DNA of 64,000 nucleotides, from contig JABCPU010000049.1 of assembly GCA_016800925.1 (NCBI GenBank), positions 62,001-126,000 of the forward strand, read 5' to 3'. The translations under genes and the position numbers were made by a program. The stretch is from Suillus spraguei (lineage: Eukaryota; Basidiomycota; Agaricomycetes; Boletales; Suillaceae). Below the pieces are notes generated by a model, which saw only the letters and a program-made list of their open reading frames with translations, did no database searches and was not told the origin of the DNA. Of this stretch, positions 10,612 to 23,234 are shown piece by piece (position 1 is the first letter of the stretch; the number at the start of each line of letters is the position of its first letter).

Positions 10612-12188
10612 TTAAGCAGGGCTATTGGAACCGGTCTCCGGTGCCGCGCGGCTTTCCGAGGGCTTATCAGGTAGCTCAGTTATACTGGCGGAAAGCGGTG
10701 GTGCACTAGAGGAACCAGGTGTTGAAGAAGAGTAGCCGGCGTACGTTGGTGCGGGCCAGGTGTTGTTTGGGGGGTAGCTACCATATGGAGGATGTGAAGC
10801 CGGCGGTGGGTAGTACTGATAGTAGTTGTTTTGGGGCACCGAAGCAGGTGGGTGGTGAGGAATCAAAGTCTGCTGCGTGTCAGCGTTGGCTGATGCACTG
10901 CCATACCCAGGGTATGGGTACGGCTGAGACGGAGCTGGAGATGGCTGGTGAGGAGTTGTCGGGGACGGTGTAGGGTACGATGAACTCGGGTACGCTGGAG
11001 GATGGGTGGCAGAATGGGTAGTAGAATGAGAACCGGAATGAGAAGCAGAATACCCTGTAACGCTGTAGTAAGAAGGGGTTGGGTACGCAGAATAGTGGGG
11101 CGGGGGAGGAAGATTCGAGACTGCTTGGTCAGGGTATGTAGAGGCTGGCGGAGCTTGTGATGCAGTAGGAGTCGACGGAGATGGCAGAGGGGGTGCGTGT
11201 TGGTCCGTCGGAGATGTAGAGTCTGGCTGAGAACTCTTTGATTTACGTGAGCGTTTGCCACTGCCGGTGGCGTAAGGGGTGTAGCGCCCCCCTCGTTTCC
11301 CGTCAGTGATGCGACCGTCGGTGAGAAGGGGAAGCCCAGACGAGAGTGGAGCAGTGATCATAGAAGGGGTGGATTCGATATCATCTGCTTCTCCACGGTA
11401 ACGAGGAACACCATCTACACCAATCTCCACTTTAGGAGGGTTGCGGAAATGAGTTTTGTCGAGGTATTCTGGACTGATGTCCAAAGATGCCAGTTCGGGA
11501 AGTGACGAAGGGGAGCGTAAGCGCCCTTGTTCTACATCCTCCACCTTGTAGTAAGAGATGAGATGCTGTGATACACCACCAATTGTCAACGAAAAGGTCT
11601 GTTATGAATAAACCGTGAGAAAAGGAGTATAGGAGGGGGGGAGGATGAGCAGACCTTCTTCATGAGGCCATCAGATTTGAATTTGTAGCTATTGGTGAGA
11701 CTGCCGACGAGAACACGTTCCCTATGTTTGTCGATGCCCAGGGAGCTGGACTCGCCTTTGGGGCGACTCAAAGTTTGACCCTCGAGGCGAACGCCATCCA
11801 CGTTGTACTGAGAATGTTCGTTCATTTCGGCAGGGTCTGAGCGAACGCCTCGATGACCTGCACCACGTTTGTCGGTTTCACGATAAAGAAGAAAGTTGCC
11901 TAAGATACGACTTGGACTCCAGAAGAAACCGTCGGTCCAGCGCTTAATACCGCTCTCGTCCTCGTCGAAGACAAAGACTGAGCCAGAGGTTATCATCTTG
12001 CGCTCTGAATCGACTAGACGCCTAGTTACTCTTGGTATTAAACCACGACGAGCGGCTTCAAGGATGAGTAGGGCATCGCCAGTAGTCTCTATCCAACCTG
12101 ACCAAGGAGGTTCTGTCCAAGCTGAACTTGAAGATTGATTTGTAGGAGTAGGATTGGGATTTGGAGAGATCTGCTGATTTGCAGACAT
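10612..12188 (-). CDS. Gti1/Pac2 (WOPR) family transcriptional regulator
   Basis: Two exons (11655-12188 and 10612-11598) with a 56-nt intron give 506 residues. The N-terminal half of the WOPR domain reads TGDALLILEAARRGLIPRV, then SGSVFVFDEDESGIKRWTDG and WSPSR. The second half follows the intron (TFSLTI, HLISYYKVEDV, GRLRSP, then the PEYLDKTHFRNPPKVE block). WOPR proteins such as Wor1, Ryp1 and Pac2 bind DNA and control morphological switching, conidiation or fruiting. The remaining 250 residues are rich in Pro, Ser and Tyr with a basic patch (GKRSRKSKSS) that could be a nuclear localisation signal. The start is the first ATG of a long open frame. The gene diverges from the copper radical oxidase across about 1.35 kb. 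Confidence 0.9.
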
Positions 12189-13490
12189 TTGTTAATATTT
12201 GTGAAGTCTGTGGAAGGCATAGTGGGAGACAAAGTAAGAAATTGATTCGAAGTTGATTGAACCAAAATCTTTAAAGTTCATACCTTGCTCGGAGATGTTC
12301 TTAGGTTTGCGGCGGGGTTGGTTGAGAGTGATCAGAAAGCCTATTTGGCCATTTCCCGCCACAACACCAAAAACGTATGTCTTTCCTATTCCTTCACTAT
12401 GCTACAGTTAAAGATTTCAATAGTCAAGCTTAAAACTTGGAGGAATAATCCTTTCAATCATTCTTCATCCTCCACAAGTTAAACCTAGCTTTAATTCTAC
12501 GTGAGTCACCGCTCAAAAATCAAAGTTTTTACTCAGCTAACTACGACTTATTGCTTACTAAGCACTCCGCGAGCAATCAAGCTCAAGCTTTCGATCGGCC
12601 TACGTTAGGTTCTGGCAGTCATATCAAGGCTCAGCGCTGATATATATCAAAGGGTATCACCTTACCCCAGTCTCCCACAGGGAACGTACAAAGCACTTTG
12701 CTACGGATAGTTCAATGTCAGTACTAGCATCGTTCCAAAGTTATCTTCCCTACTATTGAACGATTCCGAATCACCGCGGCCAATCCTTCCGAATTTCATC
12801 TCCATTTGATGTAGTACTTCATACCCGCCCGTGTGCATTTTCTGCGCTTTCTACTCCCAACCTACAGCCGATCATGCGTTCGCAGTCTTGTCAGGCTTGG
12901 CTACGCACGATCCATTAAAAGTCCTCGACCTTTCGTTTCTGTACATCATGTCCGAACGCCTAACCCCGTGATCGTGTGTGCCGTTCGCAACTCACGTACA
13001 TACATGCCATCACACGTGGAGATAGCGGGTGAGTTGGGTAGTATTCCGGTCTTATTTGTATTAAAAAAACAAGGGCGATCTTCCAGACTCCACTTGGCAG
13101 CAAATCCAGACCCATCTTTCCTGAATTTCAGGCGTCAGTTTGGCAGGGATGCTTTGTATTCCCTTATATATATCTATTGCATATCCGATACACCGTGCAT
13201 TCGCAGATTGAAGCTGTATTTGAAGAGCCGTCAGAGTAATCATTTACTTCTTCCTTCTCTCGACTTATCGTTAACCTTCTTTTTTCAGAGACACGTAATC
13301 CCCGATATTAACAGGCCTACCCAGCTCAGCTGGAATGATGCGACCTGAATATTTAAATGCTTAGCTGCTGGCCACAATATTCATCGGAACCAAGTACCTT
13401 GATGTCCTGTTTCTCCCTGGCAGCTTCTCTCAAATGTCTTCACGATCCAAGAAAAGTTGATATGAATGGGAGACCTAGAGCGCTTCTCGG
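12189..13490. other. divergent intergenic region, WOPR gene / copper radical oxidase
   Basis: About 1.3 kb holding both promoters. A plus-strand frame at 12833-13348 is open for 171 codons but has no family motif and no splice structure, so I do not call it a gene. Confidence 0.45.
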
Positions 13491-13500
13491 GTGTATAAAT
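13491..13500 (+). promoter_or_regulatory. TATA box of the copper radical oxidase gene
   Basis: GTGTATAAAT lies 35 bp before the ATG at 13535. This spacing argues against the earlier in-frame non-ATG start and supports 13535. Confidence 0.55.
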
Positions 13501-13534
13501 GCAGCGTTCTTGGGGAAGTGTCGATTACAGTGAC

Positions 13535-16500
13535 ATGGCTGATCGCACCACCTTTTCGTTGATTTGGATCATATTCTTGCTTACAGCAGTACGAGCTCAT
13601 GTTGTCTGTAGTACGGAGTTACTCATCTCTTCTCCACAGACCGCCTGTGCATATGGCTCAGACTTCCCCTCACACCATCTTCACCTACACGACACAACCT
13701 GGGCTGCCCTTGGATGCTGGACGTGAGTATATTTTTCCACGATGGTGGAAATTTTATGACCGGCGTCGTCCAGCGATGGAATTGGCGGTACAAGAACGCT
13801 TTCTGCAGCTACCTACACAGACACTGTGAACATGACCATCAAGTCATGCATCAACTTCTGTTCGACGGGCTCCAACGCCAACGTCTACGCAGGTGTCGAA
13901 TATGCTCAGGAGTGTTGTACGTGTTATTTCACGCTAATTTATGTGGCTCTTCGTCACATCTTTCACATAGACTGCGGCAACTACTTCTCCAGTGGCACCA
14001 CTAACGTCAGTTCATCGGACTGTGATATGGCCTGTACTGGTAACGCTGGCGAATTCTGTGGTGCTGGCAACAGACTGTATATATTCGGAAGTGGGACACA
14101 GTCTCCCGCTTCACCTATCCTGGTCCCTAGCATTGGCAACTGGTCATTGCTCGGATGTTACAAGTACGTCCCTGCATGCCGAGCACGATCCTGAGCCAAC
14201 CAGTATTTGTACCAGCAACTCAGCGACACGAGCATTGTCATACAGGACTGACGTGACCGGAAGCGTTACTGTCGAATCTTGTACCACCGCGTGTTACAAC
14301 GCTGGATACCCTTATGCCGGCATGAAATACCCTGATGAATGCTGTACGCATGCATCTTCGGTCGAACGTTCCTTTTTCTGACTGGTCTTTGCAGACTGTG
14401 GCTTGACCATCGAGAACAACAACTCTGGTCCCACCCCAAACACGGACTGCGATATGACATGCGCGGGAAATTTGTCCGAGTATTGCGGAGGATCGTACCA
14501 GCTCAGTATGTACCATTACATCCAGGCTATTACGACTCCCCCTGTTGTCAATTCTGTCAATCCCAGCACTGTTTCGCCTGTAAAATCTGGTTTACCTGGC
14601 AACTGGACGTATGGAGGATGCTATGTCGATAACGCAAATGGGCATGTATTGGGGAACGAATTTGACAGCAGTAGCATGACCGTGGAGAGTTGTATCGCGA
14701 ACTGTGTTGGGCAAAAATTCACCATTGCAGCCATCGAGTACAGCACACAATGCTGTAAGTAATTTCTATATCCTTCTTTACCTCTTCTGATTTTTGCTCT
14801 AGTTTGTGGTGATTATCTCATCAATGGCGCTACAGAGGCTGCAGATAGCGACTGCAATATGGCCTGTGGTGGAAGTGCGACGTGCGTGCTTTCTTCAATT
14901 TGTTCGTTTTATGTTCCTGACGTGAACTAGTGAGGCATGCGGTGGTCCAAACCGACTGTCTGTCTACTCCTCTAATGGAAATACAACAATACTCCCCGTT
15001 CCTGTCGTGCAAAAAACTAGCTTGCCTGGACAATGGGTATATGAAGGATGTTTGGCGTTGGTGGTTCTTCACTACCTATGCCTATGTTTGCGATGTCGAT
15101 GTTGTCATACAGAGAACCATCCACTGGCGTTCGGATATTCCAGTATGAAAATGAATGGACCACGAACAATACCGTCGATGCATGCTTAAACCAGTGTGCT
15201 GCCTTCGGGTATCCTGTAACTGGTCTTGAATACGGAGTTCAGTGTTGTAAGCACATTGATTCACTACACTTTCTTGCGGATCACTGATAGAGACAAAGTC
15301 TGTGGCGACGTCAGTGATATCACAGCGGCTGGTGGGACGTATGTCTCTGATTCACAGTGTAACATGGCTTGCTCGGGGGACCCAATCCACCTGTGTGGGG
15401 CAGGAAACAGGTTGTCTACCTATTACTGGAACGGGACGATGAATATGTGGAAAACCCCCGCAAATACTGGCTACTATGAGGTGTGTTCTATCTTGTCCCG
15501 AGTATGCAAAACGCTCATAATCTATACAGTTCCTTATAGGCGGTCTCGTCGTTCCTCTCATCGCCACTGTGGGCATCAACAACAAAGTCACTTTCCTTGA
15601 GAAGCATGGTACCTCAGAATATAATAATTCTACTGGTGCGTATGAGTTGGATCTCAGTTTGGTGAATAATTACCGTCTGGCTTGGCGCGAGATGCATGTG
15701 AAGACGGACGTGTTTTGTTCTGGTAGTATTATTCTACCGGATAAGGGGGGAAGGTTTGACGTCTCACTTGACATATCAAGCTTACTCTTACATTGGGATA
15801 ATCAGGCAAATCAACCTAGGTGGATGGTCGCTTTCATCCACTTTTGGTGTAAGATTGTATACGCCGGATGGGAGCCCTGGTGTCAATGGTACCAATGGCT
15901 GGGAAGAAAATGTCAATGAGCTTACACTTCAAGTAAGCTCTGGACTATCAGTGTTTGGCTCGTTGTACTTATGCGTGTTCAGCGTGGCCGATGGTATCCT
16001 ACTGCGATGATGATGCCAAATGGAAGTATTTTGGTCGTTGGCGGAGAGTCGGGAAGCAATGCTTCTCCGCAGCCCAGCCTCGAAATCCTTCCAGCGCCCC
16101 ATGGTGGCGATACGGTCATTACATTGGACTATCTTCGACGGACAGACCCCTACAATCTCTACCCATTCCTACTGGTGCTGCCTAGTGGTCGGTTCTTCAT
16201 TGGTACGTGACGTCATGGGTGAGACGTACTATTTCTTACAGAACGTAATAAGGGTACTACAATGAGGCTCGCATTCTTGACCCTGTCACATTTGACACGG
16301 TAACCGTCCTACCAAATATGCCGGGGGCCGTGAACAACTTTCTCGCAGGCCGGTCGTACCCGATGGAAGGGTCCGCGGTACTTTTACCGCAGTACGCTCC
16401 ATACACCGATCCGATTGAGGTTCTCATCTGTGGTGGTTCAACGATTGGAGCTGCTATTGCACTGGACAACTGCATCTCGATTGCTCCCGAAGTTCCGAAT

Positions 16501-17391
16501 GCAACGTGGACATTGGAACGTATGGTGAGCCAATTTGATTTTGGGAAAGTTAAGGTTTGATGCTAAGACGTGCCAACTTCAGCCATCTAAACGGGTGATG
16601 CCTTGCATCACGACTCTGCCAGGTAAGCATGATGATGAATGATAAGAGTCTAGACATTAATAGTACATCAATCACAGATGGCACGTATATGATTATGAAT
16701 GGCGCCCATCAAGGTGTTGCTGGCTTTGGCCTTGCGAAAGATCCTAATCTTAGCGCAATTCTATACGACCCTTCACAGCCGATTGGCCGGCGTATCTCCA
16801 TCCTCAACAATACCATTGTAGCTCGTTTGTATCACTCCGAAGCCACTCTTCTGCCCGACGGGCGTGTTCTGGTGTCTGGTTCAGATTCGCAGACGTATTA
16901 TCCCAACAAGACCGCTGTGTACCCGGAAGAGATGCGCATTGAGGTTTATATTCCGCCATACCTCAATCAAGGACTCGCGCAACCAAAGTTTACTATTATC
17001 GAGACTGACTGGGCGTTGGGTGGGCAGTATAGTATTACGGTGACTTTGTTCCAGGGAACGAGAAGCACCATGCGCGTGTCACTTGTAGCGGGTAAGCAAG
17101 GCTAGTGACCATGTATAGATCGGGTTTTGATTATGAAATATAGCTTCGTCCAGCACACACGGAAACATCATGAGCGGTGGGAGGATTCTCTTCCCTGCGT
17201 TTTCGTGCTCTGGGAGCACCTGTACCATTACAGCACCCCCGAATGCGTATGTATGTCCACCTGGATGGCACCAGCTTTTCATTTTGGACGGTCCGACGCC
17301 ATCGCACTCTGCTTGGGTCCGCATCGGAGGTGACCCTGCAAAGCTGGGCAACTGGCCTGATTACCCCGACTTTACCAGGCCAGGTGTTTAA
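13535..17391 (+). CDS. copper radical oxidase (glyoxal oxidase-like) with four WSC domains
   Basis: Seventeen exons close in frame to 1008 residues. A signal peptide ([10 protein letters not shown]) starts the protein. Four cysteine-rich WSC domains, probably binding cell-wall glycan, begin near residues 39 (WAALGCWT), 151 (WSLLGCY), 272 (WTYGGCYV) and 381 (WVYEGC). The oxidase domain runs from about residue 490 to the end. The copper-radical site is complete: Cys in DVFCSGS and Tyr in RSYPMEGS form the Tyr-Cys crosslink, and [13 protein letters not shown] and PGWHQLF supply the Tyr and His copper ligands. Family enzymes oxidise aldehydes or alcohols to make extracellular hydrogen peroxide. 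WSC-bearing members are known from white-rot fungi, often with five WSC repeats against four here. The first intron (13589-13639, 51 nt) has no stop, so its retention would also stay in frame. Confidence 0.93.
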
Positions 17392-18167
17392 ACCATCCCC
17401 TCCTTCGTCATAACCTTCTTTTTGTTTGGACTTATTCGAATCTTTATGACACCCAATGTTACGTTCATTTTGCTTATTCCCGCTCGTTTTATAAATATTC
17501 TTCACTTATGTGGAACTGTCTATTATACCTGTGGTAGTTGCTCTGGAAGTAACAATTTGTGGTATGATATACAGTGATGATACAACATTAGTATATCTGA
17601 AAATTATTGCTGGTTTAGCTTGTTCATGCCTGAGCCAGGACATCACGTACTAGCTAGCCAGTACGACACCAGCGCGCCTAAGATTATAAGCATTCAGTGG
17701 TATGCATCGGTGGATGGGGACTAGGCTGTCTATTCTCGCATATAAGAGGCGCTCTTTCAACGTCAGATATGGTATCGTCAATGGCCTTCCTGCATGAGCA
17801 GCAGCTACAGAGGTGCTCCGTGCATGGATGTCCTGCCAGTGCAGAATTGCATTAAAGGATGCTCAAGAAATCGTGGACCTTACGTATGGACATGAAATCA
17901 AGACATATTCCAGCCATGACGTCGCAGCATGCAGTGAGTCCAAGAGCGCAACAAGACTCTAAGCATCAGACATGGCGTGAGTATGGAGTAACGCTCAAAC
18001 GTTCAAGCCCGCCGCTTACTAAGTTTAACTCCTTTACATAAAAGGTTCCCAGGCATTGTTTGGCTCTATTGTTCAAAGCCTTTGGAAATAAACACTGTAA
18101 AACACTGTCAATAAGACAAGGTGTGATACTGTCAAGACCGACCGTGACCACCAGTGCAGTCGGCAAC
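17392..18167. other. intergenic, copper radical oxidase 3' region and SAC3 promoter
   Basis: No gene recognised. The last 300 bp before the SAC3 ATG contain only short open frames. Confidence 0.5.
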
Positions 18168-21100
18168 ATGGAGTCCACCACCCACTTCCGGACACAGAGA
18201 GGACGCACGAATGGTGCTCTCCATGACAACGCTGGAACAAGTCGAAGGGCGCACCATAAAAACAAGCAATGGGTCGCGGACAATGCCACCAGCAGAAGTA
18301 GCACACCTTATGGAGGCGCGGACAGCGAGCGATGGGAGCGTGGAGGGCACAGAGGAGGCCGGGGTCGAGGAAGAGGCACCCGAGGCAAATTTCCTCACAC
18401 TACCCTGAATTTCTGTCAAGGAGGCGCTCTAGATACTGGCTCAGCTGCTGCCAGCGAAGGGGACAATAGCGAAATGGAGGATGCTACTGATGTAGATGAA
18501 GTCGAACACCAGGAGCCAGATACCCTCGAGGAAAGGGAACGGTTTTGGAAAGAGGTGGGTCATGTGCCTCATTCGGTGTATATTACCTTTACTCGAGTCT
18601 GCAGCTTGTGAAAGCGCGCGAAGTCGAGCGCAAGACAGCCATTGCAGAGGGTAAAATGGACGACCCAAATGTGCCAAAACGACTGGAAGATGCTATCACA
18701 ATGGTCGGCACATGCATGGATATGTGCCCGAGATTCGAACGCTACCGCCGTGAACGCGAGAACAACCTATTTGAGTGGGAAATTGTACGAGGATATTTAC
18801 TTTGTAAGTGTGCTTGATATCTGCGCTGATCAATCGTTAGGTTCCAGGAACCAAACGCGTCGATCACAAGAGAGCTGTCAAAATGTATGAACGGGCAGCT
18901 GGTGACAAGACGCTACCTTCCGATCTTCGTCCTCCAAACGTTCTTCGAGTATGTTGCTCCAATATGCTATTCTATGCATCCACAATTTAATTCAATCTAT
19001 GGCAGCGCACCCTCGACTATCTTTTCCACGACCTACTTCGTCGAGGTGGCTTTTCTGCAACCTTCAATTTCATTCGTGATCGTTCGCGTGCCGTACGAAG
19101 TGACTTCACGATGCAGCATGAAATGGGTTCCATCGCAATTGAGTGCCATGATAGATGTGCACGGTTTCACATCCTTGGTCTTCATCTGGAGCGCGACCGA
19201 CCCGGATCCCAGGTCAGTCTGGAGGAACAGCAGCTGAAGTACAGTGCGTGGATTCCCTACTTGACGGTTCTTCTTGATAATAATCGTTCTTGCAGCTCTT
19301 CAAAGTCTGAAGGAGTTTTACGAAGACCAGCGAGGAAAATATCAATCACCAACAGAGCTCGAAATGCGAGTCTATCATCGTCTGATTCATATTCGTGATC
19401 AAAAAGAGCGGCATGAGGATATCCCTTTCTTTATCCTCGAGCATCCGGTATTCAAGCTCACGACCAAATTTCGGCTCCTCGTACAGGCGAAGAGTGCCCC
19501 CATCGGCAGAAGCTCTCCTCTTTCCGTTGATAACGAGGCACTTGGGGTCTTCAACGAATTGATCATAGTGCTCCGGGGAGAAGGAAACTACACCATGATA
19601 TATCTGGTCGCATGCATTATAGAACACTTATTTGGCACCGACACCGTCGACGATATCGAAAGCCTGCGGGACAATCTTAGCATTTCGGACATAATCGATG
19701 GCAGCTCCACCGTTGTAGATGAGCATTATGACACTATTGTAGAAGAACCGGACGCTATGCACGAAGAAGAGGAGCCAACCTTCGGGGCTGACTTGGTGGA
19801 TGCGTCACCATCTTCCCCTAAGCCCCTGCAACGAAGCGGAACCGAGTGGCTCAATGATACATTTGGTCCGAAACCCACTGAATCAGCATTCCTAAACGCT
19901 CCTTCTCAACCTGCACCGCAATCACCAAAGTCTGCGTTTTCACATCTGACGTCCGTTCCCAATGTGTTCGGGATGGCGACATTCCAGACATCAGTATCCG
20001 GCTCCACGAATGACTTTAGTTTTGGCTCAGCTACCGTCCCTACATCAGTATTTGGAACCTCTATCTTTAGCCAAGCACCCTCTGCCGGTTTGTGGGCAAC
20101 CTGTTTCCGAATTCTTGTTTATTGATTACACCTTCAATTTAGGTCAACCTCCAGTTTTTGGTCAACCTCCACCTGTCCCAACTCCGACCCCAACAACGCT
20201 TAGCGAGGACAAGATTCAGGTTCCATTTACAATGCCCCCAGCACCTGCTCTCTCTGCCTCTAGTGAACCATCACCCCCTTCCCCAAAGATTTCTTCCATA
20301 CCCGAGATCGACAAGGCTGCGTCACCTATACAACCTCTCAACCCTCATGTACCAGTATCTGTTCCATCGCTGTCTCCGAGTATCACACAACCTACACCTT
20401 CATACCAACCTCCAGTTCCTCCCTCTCCTATCACTTTACAACCAACTTTCGGTGTTCCTCGCGATTCTTTCGGCAGCTCGGATGAGGTACCACCTTCTCA
20501 ACCGCCACCATTGAGTCGACAGCAGCCAATATCTTTACCGTCAACACCCACTGCGACGATGTATATACCTTCGGCCATCTCTGGCACATCCACTAAGTCC
20601 ATTTTCGGGACTCTCAAAAGGCTTCAACCTATTTCACTTGTTGCCTCCCCTACTGAAATTCTGAGCCCACTGGTACTTTCGTCGCCCGGGACAAGACCAA
20701 CATTTAGTCACTTACATCGACGTGACTCTGTACAGACTCCCTTGCGTTCAGGAATCACTGCTGCCAATCTTGAGGCTGTTTCAACGAAACTGGAAAGCCC
20801 ACTCAACGGTCAAGCACCGGCTTCATCGTCTACCAGCAACGTGGACCAAGAAACGTTTGAATCCAAAGCTTTCGCATTTGCTCGAAGGAGCTTGGTAATA
20901 AAGGAGACCTTCCATGAATGGAGAGAACGAACGGCTAATCGTACCAAGTGGAAAGAGGCTTGTCTCCGAAGCGAGGCCTATAGTCAGCGCGTACACACGG
21001 AGCGACTCTCAAAGAGTACTAGCTCATTGCCACAAGAGAACAAGCGCAAGGTGGTTACACCAGAACGACTCAGCCCCATCAGGAAGCGGCTCAGAAATCG

Positions 21101-22965
21101 CTTGTCCAGCGAATACCGGCCACCACCCAGCGACGAAGAACTTGTAAGGCGGTTCGAAAGGGTTGGTACATTGTCTGTATCAAGTGTGCTCCATGTTTTG
21201 AATGCATTGTGATCTTAGAATCGTGAAGAAAACGAACGGCGCTGGGCTCGTGGATCTTTCCTCCATGTGCTGCAGCAACACCTGAAGGCCACGTCACGCA
21301 CCATTCCAGAAAGCTGGTCTGCCTGGCTGTCCTTGAACAAGGATAACGATGGAACTGCCATTTGGCTTGAACTGAAATTTGATGTACCTGACTCTGGCAG
21401 CTGGAAGGACGCCAATGTGTTCCAAATACCAGTGGTGCCGCAGCCACACAACAACAGAGCATTATACCCGGGTATCATCATCTTCGAGCGAACCCCAGTT
21501 GGCGAGGTCGAAGACCCTCTGGAAAGGTTAGTTGTGATGAGCTGCCTGCTACGAGTTGCTAACTTACGCATGATAGAAAATATCGAATGCTGGACGATTG
21601 TTCACGTTTACGAGATATCATCGAGTCGTTACCTCCTGACCGACATTTTATTCCGTCTCTCTTGACAATATCTTGGTCTGGCGGGGAGCCCGACTCTTCT
21701 TCTGATTTTGGTGATATGGTACACCCAATGTTGTTATGAAAATCGAGTAACGGCTGAGCATTTTGAAGATTGCGGCAATACTTCACGATGAGATCGCGTC
21801 TTCCCATGTTGATCTATCATTAACATCCACTGGCTCGGACCTTGACTTTAGGTTTCAGTCCGCCTTGGAGTCAGTCAAGATTGATGCTGAAGGCAAACTC
21901 GTACGATGGATGTCTGTACTAGGTATGCTGGGGTTTATGATGTACCTTTCAAAGTTTAGCATCTCATTTCATGACAGACCTCTTCAGACAGTGGAAACCC
22001 ATATGGCAGACATTTACCTCCCAGGGATTAGAGCAATGCGCAGTCAATGGGGAATGTAAGTAAATATCATTGCTGCTGAGTGTTTAGTATACTGACGACG
22101 ATCGCCAGTTGACTGGTGTTTCCTTGGGCGATTCTCAGAGTTGTGTATAGAGCTTCTCAACACCATCTCTAGCGCTGCACTTCAACTGATGGGTGGCAGT
22201 ATTTTTGGAGATGTTCTGCCCAACCTGAAGCTGCAACATGTCAGAGACTCGGAGTACGTTACATTGCCTTCCCTCGCCTTCATCTTGCTTATCATCCGAC
22301 AGCTCAATGTTTGATACGGTTCTGCAATGGCTGGATAATCCATCATTGCAGGATCCCGGTAGACATCTCGCAGGTGATCTGAGATCGAACCAAGCCCTTG
22401 ACCGAGGTATGCTAGCTCTACATGGACTGTATGCACAGCTCAAAATTGTTCGCTGTAGAATTTCCCTCGATGTCTTTTGTTCAATACATATACGATGTCG
22501 CTCAGGAGCTGGCCACTCAACACTTCAGCCCCAAAGCTGCAATTCCCACCCTCATACGGAAGACCCGTCTCGATGCAGCGACATTGAAAATCTCAACTGA
22601 GCAGGGTTCTTACTCGGATGAGCTCAATGCCCTTCATTCCGTCAAGCTGCGACATACATATAAACGTACTGCATCAATTAATGCGTCATCCAGCCGGTCC
22701 GTCGTCATTAATGATGAGAATCCTGACTTAACTAACTGTCATCCATAGGTCTTCTACCCCTGCCAAGCGGAGGAGATTACCCGCCTCTGATGAATCTAGC
22801 GAGGGTGGAAGTCCTCCATTCAGCATGGCTAGTCCTACCTATACGTCGCCCTCAATTAGCACAAGCACATCTTTACCTCCTGAGGATAAATCCTCAGTGG
22901 TTACATCTGCTATGCTTCGTGCTCTTACTAGGGATATACGGACCAAGTTTGGCGGTCTCAAATGA
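18168..22965 (+). CDS. SAC3: SAC3/GANP-type mRNA export factor
   Basis: Fourteen exons with GT-AG introns of 49-57 nt join in frame to 1369 residues. After a Gly/Arg-rich N-terminus (GGHRGGRGRGRG), the SAC3/GANP domain shows GTCMDMCPRFERYRRE, then TLDYLFHDLLRR, FNFIRDRSRAVRSDF and ERHEDIPFFILEHP. The middle is a Pro/Ser-rich region with FG motifs (VFGQPP, SVFGTSIF, SIFGTL), typical of nuclear-pore-associated Sac3. Further C-terminal are a basic stretch (KRKVVTPERLSPIRKRLRNR) and a helical domain. In the TREX-2 complex Sac3 is the scaffold for Thp1, Sus1, Cdc31 and Sem1 and links transcription to export at the pore basket. The N-terminal RGG patch could bind RNA. The gene is convergent with the FHA gene, whose stop is about 270 bp away. 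Confidence 0.92.
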
Positions 22966-23234
22966 CTGGTCCCTTGATAAATGATATTATTGCATATCTC
23001 TGTATTACTTATTCGCTATATGTTTCTTCGTATCAATCAGGACGCAGCCTCTAAAGAAAGTTCAAATAATGCCCATAGGGAACCTCATCGTTCAGCATGT
23101 AATCAGTACAAAAACCTACAATAAAGTACAGTGCACGAAGGAAAAATACAACAAGGATCCTACAACATGAACAATGGTACAAACCAAGAACCAATTATGC
23201 ATTTTAGCAATTGTAATGAAATTTCGTCTGAAAT

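Noticed and set aside
10863..11261. 132-codon minus-strand frame in the WOPR gene tail
   Set aside because: Alternative frame of the Pro/Ser/Tyr-rich repeat region; the WOPR frame is continuous through it.
12833..13348. 171-codon plus-strand open frame before the copper radical oxidase
   Set aside because: No family motif, no splice structure, and it lies in the promoter region of a gene with a good TATA box.
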